DNA of 64,000 bases, taken from the NCBI GenBank assembly GCA_942491525.1, contig CALOBW010000044.1, positions 124,001 through 188,000 on the forward strand, given 5' to 3'. Position 1 is the first letter of the stretch. The number at the start of each line of letters is the position of its first letter. Below, piece after piece: positions 18,114 to 27,351 of the stretch. The notes beneath the pieces were generated by a model, which worked only from the letters and a program-made list of their open reading frames with translations, ran no database searches and was not told where the DNA came from. The position numbers were made by a program, and so were the translations under genes. Origin of the DNA: CAYWBU01 sp942491525. Lineage in GTDB: Bacteria; Desulfobacterota; Desulfomonilia; UBA1062.

Positions 18114-20839
18114 AAGGTGTAGCCGATTGTGAAGTGAAAGCGGCCCGGACTCTCGCCGCTCTTGCGGTCCAGCTTATGACCGTAGAGCAGTGAGACCGGG
18201 CCGATGGGCGTTATATAGCTGCAGCCCAGCCCCATTGAGGCGCGATAGTTTTCCGAGACCCCATCCTCCTGCAGCTGACGGACCGCGCCGGTATCGTAGA
18301 AGACGGTCATCTCCCAGTTGCTCTGCAGCATGATCCTGGCCTCCATGCTGCCCAGAATGTAACTGCGGCCGCCGACCGGCTCGCCGTAAAGATTGAACCG
18401 CAGCATGTTCTCTTCAAAACCGCGCACATCCAGGGTGCCGCCCAGATAGAAGAGCTGGTCGCGCGGAACCAGGTCATAGGATCCGTACGGATCGATATAG
18501 CCGTAACGCCCCAGCCAGGCCAGGGTCAGCCTGGGCAGCGGACTCCAGTAGTAACGCAGGCCCAGCTTGTACCTTATGAAACTGTCATAGGAGCGTTTCA
18601 GGCCGTGGGAGATGTCCACCCCCAGCGAAGCCACCAGCCCGCTGCGGGGCCGCACGAAGGAGTCGCGCAGATCATAGATGATCAAGGGCGCCAGCACCAT
18701 TATCTCGCGCTCCTGCGCCAGGTCGGTGACACCGTCGCTCAGGGGGTACTCGTCGCGCCACTCATAGCGCAGCCCCAGCGAGGAGCTGATGTCCCACTTT
18801 TCAAAATCTCTGAAGAGACTCAGGTCGGAGCTGCGCACCTGGGTGCCGAAGGTCTGGTTGAACTCCTCCTTCTTCTCGTAGGCCAGGGTGTACTTGGTCG
18901 AAATCTCGCTGTTGAAGATCCGGTGCTGCGTCAGACTGAGCTCGCCCTTGTAGCCGGTCTGGCTGACCTCGCCGTCGATCCAGGTGTCGGTGGCCCGCCC
19001 CAGCAGATTGCGGTCGCCCAGACGGGTGTTGAGGTAGAGACCCTTGTGGGTGGTGTAACCGGTGCCGGCCCTAAGATAGTAGGGCGCCGCCTCCTCCATA
19101 TCCACCAGCAGGGTAATCTTTTCATCCTGCTCCCTTAGACCCACGGTCTTGAACTGCACCGAATCGAAGACCCCCATGTCACGGATGTTCTTCTGACTCT
19201 CAAGCATCGACTCCAGCGAGAAGGGCTCGCCCTCATCGATCTCCAGCTCGCGGTTCAGGACACGCGGACGGGTCTTGAAATTGCCCTGATAGTAGACCCG
19301 CCCCATGCGCACCGGCTGGCCCCGGTCGACACTCAACCCGATCCCGACCTCCTGGCCCTCGACCTCAACCTGGCTGCTGACCTTCACGAAGGGGTAGCCC
19401 AAACCCGCCACCTGAGCGGCCAGGGCCTTCTCGTCACTGCGCAGCTGATCGCCGCTGAAGGGCGCGCCGGGCCGCTGGTTAAGCAGGCTCTGATCGACAC
19501 TCAGATCGTGCAGGCCCTCAATCTGCAGCGTGGCGACGTGCAGCGGCAGCCCCTCCTCGATCTGCAGCTCTACATAGGCCTCATGGCCCTGCCAGCTGAT
19601 ATCAGGCGTGATCTGAACCTCATGATAGCCGGCCAGCCGATAGTGGGCCAGCAGGGTCGCCAGATCCTGATCCAGCAGGCCCGGCACAAAGGGCTGACGA
19701 CCCCAGCCGCCGCTCATCAGAGCGCCCAGCGTCTTGTCGTCAAAGGCCTGATTGCCGCTGAAACTGACCTCTGCGATCAGACTGCGCGGCCCCTCATCAA
19801 TCTGGATGGTCACCCGCCTGGTCGTGCGGCCGCGTTTTTCAAGCAGCTCGGACAGAAGCTCGATACGCACCTCATGGAAACCGTCCGACCGGTAGTAGCT
19901 CTCAATCCGGCGCATGCTTTCGCGCAGGCCGCGGTCGCGCCGGTTGCCCTCCTTGAAAATGGTGACATGTTTCCTGAGAGTGTAGCTGTAGAAGCGATGG
20001 TTGCCATCAATCCTGAATCTATAGTGCGGACCTTCGCTGACGTTGAGCTTCACCAAAACCCGGTTCTGGTCATACTCAAGATCATAGCTGATGGAACACT
20101 CGGGGTAGCCGCGCTGCCAGTAGTAGCTGCGCAACTTGCGCAGGTCCTGCTCAAAGTCATTGAGCCTGAATCGTCTGGCCGGCCCGATCAGGTAGGGCGC
20201 CAGCCAGCTCTGCATGCGGGTCTTGACCGTGGAGTCACTCAGGGCCCGATTGCCCTCAACATCCAGCTGACGAATCACATAGTAGCTGCCGCTCTCAACA
20301 GCAATCTGCAGCACACAGGTGCCCTCGCCGGGATCATCAAGGACGCGCACCTCCACTTTGGGGTCCACAAAGCCTTCGCGCAGGTAGAGTTCACGGATCA
20401 GAGCGGTCTGTTCAGCCAGGTCGCCGGGCCGGCCGCCGACGTGCACCGTCAGCGCCTTGAGAATGTCGCTCTTAAAGAGCGGCGCAATCCCGATAAACCG
20501 GACATCCCGGATGATGCGCGCCGGCGTCAGATAGAAGCTGATCTGCAACCCATCTGCCAGAGGTGCCAATTCGGGGCGCAGGGCGCTGAAGCGGCCGCTC
20601 AGCTCCAGCTTGGCCAGCGAATCCTCAAACTCCGCCGCGCTGAAGGTCTGGCCCTCTTCCAGGCTGACCAGGTCGCGGGCCAGGCTCAGCCGCTCTCCGG
20701 CAAACCAGTCGCAGTCAACCAGCTCAAAATCGAGCCGGCTGATCTCACGCCCCTCATAGACGGCGTACTCCCCGGCCCTGAGCGGACAAGCCGCCAGCAG
20801 CACAAGGATAAATAAGATCAATCTTTCAGCGATATTCAT
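18110..20839 (-). CDS. Omp85 outer membrane assembly factor with seven POTRA domains (TamA-like)
   Basis: 909 residues. Signal peptide, then seven consecutive POTRA repeats of about 75-85 residues each (seen as repeated starts such as YYVIRQLDVEGNRAL, HYRFRIDGNHRFY, RSLIAEVSFSGNQAF, HVATLQIEGLHDL and MGRVYYQGNFKTR), then a 16-strand barrel from about 585. The barrel has the conserved VRGF lid motif (DVRGFEENML) and ends in a C-terminal Phe, the usual beta-signal. BamA normally has five POTRA domains and TamA three. The preceding gene is tamB, overlapping by 14 bp, so this is most likely the partner of TamB rather than the main BamA. The start is taken as ATG 20839, which gives a clean signal peptide. 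Confidence 0.88.
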   Translation of the reverse strand: MNIAERLILFILVLLAACPLRAGEYAVYEGREISRLDFELVDCDWFAGERLSLARDLVSLEEGQTFSAAEFEDSLAKLELSGRFSALRPELAPLADGLQISFYLTPARIIRDVRFIGIAPLFKSDILKALTVHVGGRPGDLAEQTALIRELYLREGFVDPKVEVRVLDDPGEGTCVLQIAVESGSYYVIRQLDVEGNRALSDSTVKTRMQSWLAPYLIGPARRFRLNDFEQDLRKLRSYYWQRGYPECSISYDLEYDQNRVLVKLNVSEGPHYRFRIDGNHRFYSYTLRKHVTIFKEGNRRDRGLRESMRRIESYYRSDGFHEVRIELLSELLEKRGRTTRRVTIQIDEGPRSLIAEVSFSGNQAFDDKTLGALMSGGWGRQPFVPGLLDQDLATLLAHYRLAGYHEVQITPDISWQGHEAYVELQIEEGLPLHVATLQIEGLHDLSVDQSLLNQRPGAPFSGDQLRSDEKALAAQVAGLGYPFVKVSSQVEVEGQEVGIGLSVDRGQPVRMGRVYYQGNFKTRPRVLNRELEIDEGEPFSLESMLESQKNIRDMGVFDSVQFKTVGLREQDEKITLLVDMEEAAPYYLRAGTGYTTHKGLYLNTRLGDRNLLGRATDTWIDGEVSQTGYKGELSLTQHRIFNSEISTKYTLAYEKKEEFNQTFGTQVRSSDLSLFRDFEKWDISSSLGLRYEWRDEYPLSDGVTDLAQEREIMVLAPLIIYDLRDSFVRPRSGLVASLGVDISHGLKRSYDSFIRYKLGLRYYWSPLPRLTLAWLGRYGYIDPYGSYDLVPRDQLFYLGGTLDVRGFEENMLRFNLYGEPVGGRSYILGSMEARIMLQSNWEMTVFYDTGAVRQLQEDGVSENYRASMGLGCSYITPIGPVSLLYGHKLDRKSGESPGRFHFTIGYTF

Positions 20840-23800
20840 AGCGATACTGCACATCGGCCCCGTAAGCGCCGTCACTGCTCTGATAGGCATTGATCAGCAG
20901 GTTGTCCAAAATCTTGTACTCCGCCACCCCGCGCTGGGTACTGCTGTCACTGTCAGTATCCAGCTCATACTTGACGGTCAGCCGCCGCGAAAGCTCCTTA
21001 CCCAGAATCAGCTTAACCCGGGACTCACCCTCGGCCGCCAGCAGACCGTTTGTCTTAACCTCAAAGATGTCGAGATTGACCGCATTCTTGATCTCATCGC
21101 CATAGGTTCCGGCCAGCAGTTCGGCCAGCATGGCCGAAGTTGAAATGCCCATGGAGGAACCGCTCTGAGCCATCTCACGGGTCGTGTAGCCCACCACCAG
21201 CAGCGAGATGATATCGGCCTGCTCCTCGCTGGGGAAGGAGCTCAGCTCGAGTCTGAGATCATCCAGCGGACCGGAGAGCTCCAGTATGACATTCCACTCC
21301 CTGACCCGGGTCTGGGCAACGATATCGGCCCGGCCGCCACTGCTGCCCTCAAAATCGATCACGCCGTGGGTGATGTCGAACTCGTTGCCCTGAAAAGAAA
21401 CCACGCCGTTCAGAACCCGCATGCGGCCGATGATCTGCGGTTTGGCCAGCGTGCCCAAAATCTGCAGATCGGGATGCAGCTCCAGCTTGGCCAGGTTGTT
21501 GTCAACTTTAACCTCCCCGCGCCGCCGTACGCGCACATTCAAGCCGATCTTATCCAGCACTTGATTGGGTTTGGACTCCCTGACCTTGACGGCCCGCGCA
21601 TGGGGAACCACCCGCCCCAGCACACCGCTGACCAGGTCAAACTCCAAATTCTTGTAATATTCGCCGTTCAGCAGCGTCACGTCGGCCGTCAGGAGGGATC
21701 CATCTGCACTGCCCTTCAGCCGCAGCTCGGAATCCAGCAGCAGGTCCATCATCTCCGGTATGATCAGCGGCAGATCCACCAACGACCCGCTCAGATCGAT
21801 GTCGGCCAGTTCTAAGCGCTCAAAACCAAGCTGCCCCCCCAGCGAGAAACGTCCGCGATCCAGCCGTCCGCTCAGGCTTTCAACCTTGACCCGGGAGTCG
21901 GCCACCAGAATGCGGCCGTTGGTTGAGTGCACCTTCTGGCCGTTATAGGCCAGCAGGCAGCCGAAATCATCAAGCAGCAACTCCGAATTGATGCGCCCCT
22001 GACTGGCCCGGGCCTTAAACTGCAACCGGCCCTGTCCGTCATCAACCTCTTCCGAAAGCGCGCCGACCACATAGCCGGGCACCACGCCCTGGGCATCCAG
22101 CCGCAGGTTCTCATCCAGGGGCCCGCTGGCGCTCAGACTCAAGTAGCCGGCCTGGGCCAGGCTGAAACTAGTCTGCGGCAATTCAAAGACTCCATCTTTC
22201 AGCGTGGCAGCGAACTGCAAGGCACTAACGATGGTCTGCTCGCCCAGGCGCAGTTCAAAATCATGCAGCCGGGCCTCCAGGGCATCCAGACCGCCCAGCG
22301 CTCCGGCCGCTTCCAGCTGGCCGCTCAGACGGCCGCCCAGGCCGGGCCGCCCGGCCAGGCTCAGATAGGGCGCCAGATCACTCTGATCAAACTCGGCCAG
22401 AAGCCTGTAGCGGCGCGCATTCAAATCACACTCCCCGCGCAGGAGCAGGTTGAGCTGTCCCTCAAAAGATATCTTGCGGTCCAGAAGTTCAAATCCCAGC
22501 CGGCTGTCGGGGAAAGCGCCGCTGGGCAGCACCAGCTGACTCAGACTGATCTCGCCCTTCAGCTGCGGGTTGGTAACAGTGCCTGCGGCGGCAACCCGCA
22601 AAGCGGCCTGCCCGCCGATCTCACCCAGCTCGTCCAGGTAGGCGATCGATGAGAGCGGCACCTGCTCCCCGATCAGATTGAGCTGCAGCGGCCCGTCCAG
22701 ATCAACCCAGCCATCAACTGCAACCAGAGGCGCAAGAATGAAGGGCTCCAGCCAGACGCGGCCATCGGCCACACGCAGCTCGGCCCTGAGTTCATCAATG
22801 GGCTGCCGGTCCAGCAGCAAATCCCGGCCCAGCAGATTGATCTCTCCCGAGGGGCTCTTGAGGCTGCCGGCCAGCTCAAGGTTGACGGCCAGTTCGCCGG
22901 CGGCCAGCTCGGAGAGATCCTCAAGCATGAGCTTGCCCTGCTGCAGCTTAAGCTCAAAACCGGGATCGCGGTTGAGGCTCAGACCGTCCAGCAGCTTAAG
23001 CCAGCCCGTGGCGCTCAGTTTTGACGAGCCATGCTCAAGGCGCAGCTCTTCAAAACTGATCAGCCCCTGCTGCATGCCGGCCCTCAGTCTGAGATCACCG
23101 ACGGCCGAGCCCCGCAGGCGCATAGCCGAGCCGCTCAGATCAAATTTGCCGTCAACGCCGCTGGGGCCGCCGCTCAGGCTGACCAGACCCGCAAGCTGAC
23201 CCCCGAGCGCCAGTTTCGGCGCAAAGTGCTGCGGATCAACACCCTTGAGTTGGGCCGTCAGATCAAACTGCGGCCCCAGCAAGCCCTGCAGCTCGATCTG
23301 CGAGCCACGATTATTTAGCTGCATATTCCTGACCAGCAACTTTCGCTGACCCGCCAGCTGGCCATTGAGGGTTATATCGCCCAGCCGGTAGTCCTGCCAG
23401 ACCAGAGCGTATCCGGCAAAGTCAATCTCACCGCGCAGATCCTCAAGCGCGCCTTCAAGCCGGGCATGTCCCTGCAGCTGGCCGCCGACCGCCGCATGCA
23501 GCTGCTCGAGTTCCGGCAGCCCGAAAGCGACATCCCCGGCCAGCACCCTGTCAGCCAGGCCGTAGCTGCCGCTGAAGGTGAGCCGGTTAAGCCCCAGATC
23601 AGCCTGCAGAACATCCAGCCGCAGGCGCTGTTGCTGCAGCGATCCGCTGCCATTCAGCACAATCTCTCCGCGCTCGGCTGCATGCACAAGCAGATCAAAG
23701 CTGAAGCGCGCCGCCATCTCCGCCGGCCGCAACCCGCGGCCCTGAATCCGCAGTTGCGGATCCACCCTGGCGGCATAGTTGAGCGCATCAATCTCATCAA

Positions 23801-24809
23801 GATCCAGACCTTGACCCTTAAGCTGCAGGTCGTAACCGATGCTTTTCAGATCATTCAGATCCAGTTCGCCGACCACCCCGACCTCGCCGTCGGCCCAACG
23901 CGTCTGCAGCTGGCCGATTTTGAGCATCCGCTGCCTGAGCTCGGCCTGCATTGTGGAGGCGCCCACGCTCTGGCCCATGAGCTTGCCGCCGCCATAGCTC
24001 AGCCGGAGCTCGGCCTGCGGATTGTTCCAGCGGCCCTGCAGGTCGGCCTGGCCGCTGAGACGCCCCGCAACATCATCCCGCCACTCAGCGGTTTCAAGAT
24101 CAAAGCTGAGCTGGCCAAGGAGCTGCAACTCCGGCCCCAGCGAAAGCAGGTCGCCCCTATATGTGACTTCAGATGACTTGCGCTGCACAGAGAGGACCAG
24201 CCCATGCATACTGCTCCCCACAAGTCTGCCGGCCAGGGCCGCCCGCTCCAGCTCCAACTGCACAGACTCCTGCTGCAGAATGATCCGTGACATGGGCAGA
24301 TCGAAATCCAGCCAGATCTCAGGCACCAGCTTGAGCTGCAGTTCAAGCTCAGGCGCCAGCAGCGCCAGGCTGCGCCGCCCGTCACTGAAGGTCAGATCAA
24401 GCTCCCTGACTTTGAGATCCCTGATGGCTGTCTTGAAACCGCCACCGGAACCGCCGCTGCTGAAGGCGGCCAGCAGGTTATAGCGCCCGTCGGCCGTCCG
24501 CCGGATATCGACCGTCGCATCCCGCAGCCGCATATCATCAAAGACCAGGCTGCGCCTGAGCAGCGGCATGAGCCAGATCTGGGTCTTGAAGTGCTGCGCC
24601 CTGATCACGGGCCGGCCATCGGGATCGCTCAGCACCAGATCATCCATCCTGACCTGGCGTCTGACAAGCGAGATCTCAATACTGCTGCAGCTGATCTGCC
24701 CCGGCAGCAGGGAGTTCACCTGCGCCAGAATATCTTCAGCATCAATTTTCAGATAGAGCTGGCCTGCAATCAGAATCAGGAGCAGGACAGCCAGCAGCCA
24801 TTTTTTCAC
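20826..24809 (-). CDS. tamB: TamB-like translocation and assembly module / AsmA-family lipid bridge
   Basis: 1327 residues, single N-terminal anchor (KKWLLAVLLLILIAGQLYL), then a very long beta-repetitive periplasmic body typical of TamB/AsmA bridge proteins, and a C-terminal TamB (DUF490) domain with LNGVVSFQGNEFDITHGVIDF and LSSFPSEEQADIISLLVVG. The GTG at 24809 is preferred as start because GGAGGT is six bases upstream and the product then begins directly at the anchor; the in-frame ATG at 24827 has no ribosome site. It forms an operon with the Omp85 gene at its 3' end. Expected role: bridging inner and outer membranes for lipid transport or outer membrane protein insertion. Confidence 0.9.
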   Translation of the reverse strand: MKKWLLAVLLLILIAGQLYLKIDAEDILAQVNSLLPGQISCSSIEISLVRRQVRMDDLVLSDPDGRPVIRAQHFKTQIWLMPLLRRSLVFDDMRLRDATVDIRRTADGRYNLLAAFSSGGSGGGFKTAIRDLKVRELDLTFSDGRRSLALLAPELELQLKLVPEIWLDFDLPMSRIILQQESVQLELERAALAGRLVGSSMHGLVLSVQRKSSEVTYRGDLLSLGPELQLLGQLSFDLETAEWRDDVAGRLSGQADLQGRWNNPQAELRLSYGGGKLMGQSVGASTMQAELRQRMLKIGQLQTRWADGEVGVVGELDLNDLKSIGYDLQLKGQGLDLDEIDALNYAARVDPQLRIQGRGLRPAEMAARFSFDLLVHAAERGEIVLNGSGSLQQQRLRLDVLQADLGLNRLTFSGSYGLADRVLAGDVAFGLPELEQLHAAVGGQLQGHARLEGALEDLRGEIDFAGYALVWQDYRLGDITLNGQLAGQRKLLVRNMQLNNRGSQIELQGLLGPQFDLTAQLKGVDPQHFAPKLALGGQLAGLVSLSGGPSGVDGKFDLSGSAMRLRGSAVGDLRLRAGMQQGLISFEELRLEHGSSKLSATGWLKLLDGLSLNRDPGFELKLQQGKLMLEDLSELAAGELAVNLELAGSLKSPSGEINLLGRDLLLDRQPIDELRAELRVADGRVWLEPFILAPLVAVDGWVDLDGPLQLNLIGEQVPLSSIAYLDELGEIGGQAALRVAAAGTVTNPQLKGEISLSQLVLPSGAFPDSRLGFELLDRKISFEGQLNLLLRGECDLNARRYRLLAEFDQSDLAPYLSLAGRPGLGGRLSGQLEAAGALGGLDALEARLHDFELRLGEQTIVSALQFAATLKDGVFELPQTSFSLAQAGYLSLSASGPLDENLRLDAQGVVPGYVVGALSEEVDDGQGRLQFKARASQGRINSELLLDDFGCLLAYNGQKVHSTNGRILVADSRVKVESLSGRLDRGRFSLGGQLGFERLELADIDLSGSLVDLPLIIPEMMDLLLDSELRLKGSADGSLLTADVTLLNGEYYKNLEFDLVSGVLGRVVPHARAVKVRESKPNQVLDKIGLNVRVRRRGEVKVDNNLAKLELHPDLQILGTLAKPQIIGRMRVLNGVVSFQGNEFDITHGVIDFEGSSGGRADIVAQTRVREWNVILELSGPLDDLRLELSSFPSEEQADIISLLVVGYTTREMAQSGSSMGISTSAMLAELLAGTYGDEIKNAVNLDIFEVKTNGLLAAEGESRVKLILGKELSRRLTVKYELDTDSDSSTQRGVAEYKILDNLLINAYQSSDGAYGADVQYRYEYR

Positions 24810-24907
24810 AAACCGACCTCCAGCCATTTGTCTATCACAGCTGAAGCCAAAATCTAATCCGGAAAATATCTATGGTCTGCCGAGACCCCGGACTTATTAT
24901 CATTAGG

Positions 24908-25702
24908 ATGATAGTTGAAAACGAGACCACCATCCGGCTGGGCTTCTTCCTTGGAATCTTCCTGCTGGTGGGCGGCTGGGAGCTGCTGGCACCCAGACGG
25001 GGACTGACCGACGCCAAACTGCGGCGCTGGGCTGACAACCTCGGCCTGGTGGCCATCAACACCCTGATGCTGCGCCTGGCCTTCCCGCTGCTGGCAGTGG
25101 GGCTGGCCGCCATGGCTCAGGAGAGCGGCTGGGGCCTATTCAACATCCTGCAACTACCAGCAGAGCTTACTTTAATCCTCTCCCTGCTGATTTTGGACTT
25201 CATCATCTACCTGCAGCACGTCATGTTCCACATGCTGCCGACCCTCTGGCGGCTGCACCGCATGCACCACAGCGACCTGGACCTGGATGTCACCAGCGGG
25301 GCGCGCTTCCACCCCCTCGAGATAATCCTCTCCATGCTGATCAAGATGGGGGCCGTGCTGATGCTGGGCCCCTCGCCGCAGGCCGTGATCCTCTTCGAGG
25401 TGATCCTCAACCTGAGTTCCATGTTCAACCACGGCAACATCTACCTGCCCGTCGGCCTCGACCGGATCTTGCGCCTGCTGGTGGTCACACCGGACATGCA
25501 CCGGGTGCACCACTCGGTGATCGTACGCGAGACCAACTCAAACTACGGCTTCTGCTTCCCCTGGTGGGACCGTCTCTGCGGCACCTACCGCGCCCAGCCT
25601 GAAGCCGGGCACACCGGCATGACCATCGGGCTCAAGGAGTTCCGCCGGCCCGAGCATCTGGGAAGGCTGCTCATGCAGCCCTTCAGGAATCCTTATGTCT
25701 GA
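24908..25702 (+). CDS. Sterol desaturase / fatty acid hydroxylase superfamily protein
   Basis: 264 residues, several membrane segments, with the three histidine clusters of the di-iron family: QHVMFH, WRLHRMHH and DMHRVHH, plus FNHGN and a final SNYGFCFPWWDRLCGTY that is the usual last motif. These bind the di-iron centre that hydroxylates or desaturates lipids. The ATG at 24908 is the likely start; only a weak AGG lies before it. Divergent from tamB and overlapping the convergent peptidase gene by 20 bp. Substrate unknown. Confidence 0.9.
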   Translation: MIVENETTIRLGFFLGIFLLVGGWELLAPRRGLTDAKLRRWADNLGLVAINTLMLRLAFPLLAVGLAAMAQESGWGLFNILQLPAELTLILSLLILDFIIYLQHVMFHMLPTLWRLHRMHHSDLDLDVTSGARFHPLEIILSMLIKMGAVLMLGPSPQAVILFEVILNLSSMFNHGNIYLPVGLDRILRLLVVTPDMHRVHHSVIVRETNSNYGFCFPWWDRLCGTYRAQPEAGHTGMTIGLKEFRRPEHLGRLLMQPFRNPYV

Positions 25703-26426
25703 AGCCCAGCCACTTGCCGTCCCAGCGGGCGTCATAGAGGTGATCGCCGACGTACCACTTCTCCTGAATGAATGCCTCGACGCCGACGCGCCGTAAAACC
25801 CGACTCCAGTCCGCGCCGCTCAGATCTTTTTCATTGGGATCAAAATCGGGATCGTTGGGATCAAGATAGACGATCTCCTTGGCAGCCGGGTCGTAACCCA
25901 CCACCACCAGGTAGTGTCCCGAATAGGGCCACTGACGTTTGAGATGGATCAAAGCCGGAGCATCCTTGCACAGGAAGGGCAGCATGCTCTGCTGCAGAAT
26001 CTTGAAGCGCTCCTCATCACCGACAGAGTTGTAGTCGGAAGGGTCATCCTGGCTCTCGAACACCTCATAAAACGGGTTTCCGTCAGCATCCTGAAGGCTG
26101 GTCATGGCATCCTTGAGAGCGCTCCAGTTGGTGCCGTCCACATGCTGCCACATTTTGGAATCCTCGGTCAGTTCACTGTAATCGGCATTGGGCAGATCTT
26201 CCACTAGATCCACATTGGCCGGAGCGAAACCTTCACGGTGATCACCCAGAAACTTGAACATCATGTATAACGAAGTGGCGCCACAGAGTCCGGCATCCTG
26301 ATGGACGAAGTAGGCCTGGGGATCCTGCATGATGGTCTCATAGGGCTGAGGACCGCTAACCTCCAGGCTCTTGTCACAGCCGCAAAGCAGCACAAAGCAC
26401 ACCAATAAAAAATAGCGTCTACGCAT
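25683..26426 (-). CDS. C39-like cysteine peptidase lipoprotein
   Basis: 247 residues. Lipobox LLCGC, then a papain-like C39 fold with the catalytic cysteine in HQDAGLCGATSLYM, the histidine in SGHYLVVVGYDP and the aspartate in IVYLDPNDPD. This order (Q-x-x-x-x-CG-x-x, GH-x-VVVGYD, DP) is typical of peptidase_C39_2 proteins. Start at ATG 26426 because AGGAGG is just upstream; the frame opens slightly earlier. Probably acts in the periplasm on peptides or as an immunity-like or processing protease; no bacteriocin gene is nearby. Confidence 0.8.
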   Translation of the reverse strand: MRRRYFLLVCFVLLCGCDKSLEVSGPQPYETIMQDPQAYFVHQDAGLCGATSLYMMFKFLGDHREGFAPANVDLVEDLPNADYSELTEDSKMWQHVDGTNWSALKDAMTSLQDADGNPFYEVFESQDDPSDYNSVGDEERFKILQQSMLPFLCKDAPALIHLKRQWPYSGHYLVVVGYDPAAKEIVYLDPNDPDFDPNEKDLSGADWSRVLRRVGVEAFIQEKWYVGDHLYDARWDGKWLGFRHKDS

Positions 26427-26564
26427 AACTCCTCCTGTCACTGAATTCTAAGTTGCAGGAGGGAGATTTGCAGAATGCGGGCCAACGCCAAAATTAATAA
26501 TTTAAGTCAGTTAGGTGAATGAGATTCGCTTTGATTGAAAAAGTTTACCTATTTTTATGAAGAT

Positions 26565-26591
26565 GGGCCGCAGAGTTTCCCTCTGCGGCCC
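26565..26591. repeat. Perfect GC-rich hairpin beside the transposase remnant
   Basis: 11-bp stem GGGCCGCAGAG / CTCTGCGGCCC with a 5-nt loop, six bases beyond the stop of the OrfA-like remnant. No T-run on either side. It could be a transcription stop or the relic of an insertion-sequence end. Confidence 0.5.
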
Positions 26592-26597
26592 GCATGT

Positions 26598-26786
26598 TTA
26601 ACGGGCGCAGCGTCTGTCTTCCAGGACACCGGCAGCCTCCCGGAAAAGCTGGCAACGCCAGTTCTTTATCTGATTGGGATGCAGATCGTAACGCTCGGCC
26701 AACTCGGGCAGAGAGCTGTTCCTCTTCAAAGACTCCTTAACGACCTGGGCCTTAAACTCACCGCTATATCTTCTTCTATTTGGCAT
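26598..26786 (-). pseudogene. IS3-family OrfA (IS911-type) transposase remnant
   Basis: 62 codons starting MPNRRRYSGEFKAQVV, followed by a helix-turn-helix (LPELAERYDLHPNQIKNW), exactly the N-terminal DNA-binding part of IS3-family OrfA. The leucine-zipper part and OrfB (the DDE catalytic domain) are missing on either side, so it cannot transpose on its own. The surrounding sequence (26430-26860) is more AT-rich than its neighbours. GAGGA before the ATG means it could still be translated as a stand-alone DNA-binding peptide. Confidence 0.75.
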
Positions 26787-26859
26787 ATAATCCTCACAAT
26801 GATGGCGTTACCAATAGAATCGCCCGGCGCTTACAATTGGTTACAAAATAAATACAACT

Positions 26860-27333
26860 TCAGATATCGCGGTGCCAGTGCAGGCGCACAAAACGCGTCT
26901 CCAGCGGATAGTCCATCTCCAGCTCTCCGCTGTAGGCCCGATGCAGCGCCTCACCGATATGACGTGACAGATGATCATCCGTCAAACGCACACAGAAGGT
27001 GTCACCCTCGACGCTGAAGTCCATCATGCGCCTGAGCGGCGAACGCTCCTCCTCGCGGCTGATAATGGATCGGATCAGATTGTGAATCTCGGAGCCGTGC
27101 TTCTGCATGTAGCTGCCGCTGACCACAACCTCGCCGGCCGGAAAATCATCCTGCATGCGGCGGCAGGCCGGACAGAGATGCGCCTCCTCTTTAGGACTAT
27201 CTTCACTGTCCCAGCTCCAGGAACCCCGGCAGTAGACTGCCTGACACTCCGGGCAGTAGGTCCCCTTGGGATATTTCTGACGTACACTGTATGGATCATG
27301 CCCTCTTTGCCTCAGATTTCTGTCTAGTCGCAT
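26860..27333 (-). CDS. BCAM0308 family zinc-ribbon protein
   Basis: 157 residues. The N-terminus DPYSVRQKYPKGTYCPECQAVYCRGSWSW followed by HLCPACRRMQDDFPAG matches, as I recall it, the BCAM0308 family: a CPxC...CPAC zinc ribbon, then a domain with IGEALHRAYSGELEMDY and a final LHWHR. The second half recalls the RNA-binding part of NMD3. Function not established. A strong AGGGGGG ribosome site precedes the ATG. Divergent from the helicase gene, with only 18 bases between start codons. Confidence 0.75.
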   Translation of the reverse strand: MRLDRNLRQRGHDPYSVRQKYPKGTYCPECQAVYCRGSWSWDSEDSPKEEAHLCPACRRMQDDFPAGEVVVSGSYMQKHGSEIHNLIRSIISREEERSPLRRMMDFSVEGDTFCVRLTDDHLSRHIGEALHRAYSGELEMDYPLETRFVRLHWHRDI

Positions 27334-27351
27334 AATACCCCCCTTTGTTCC

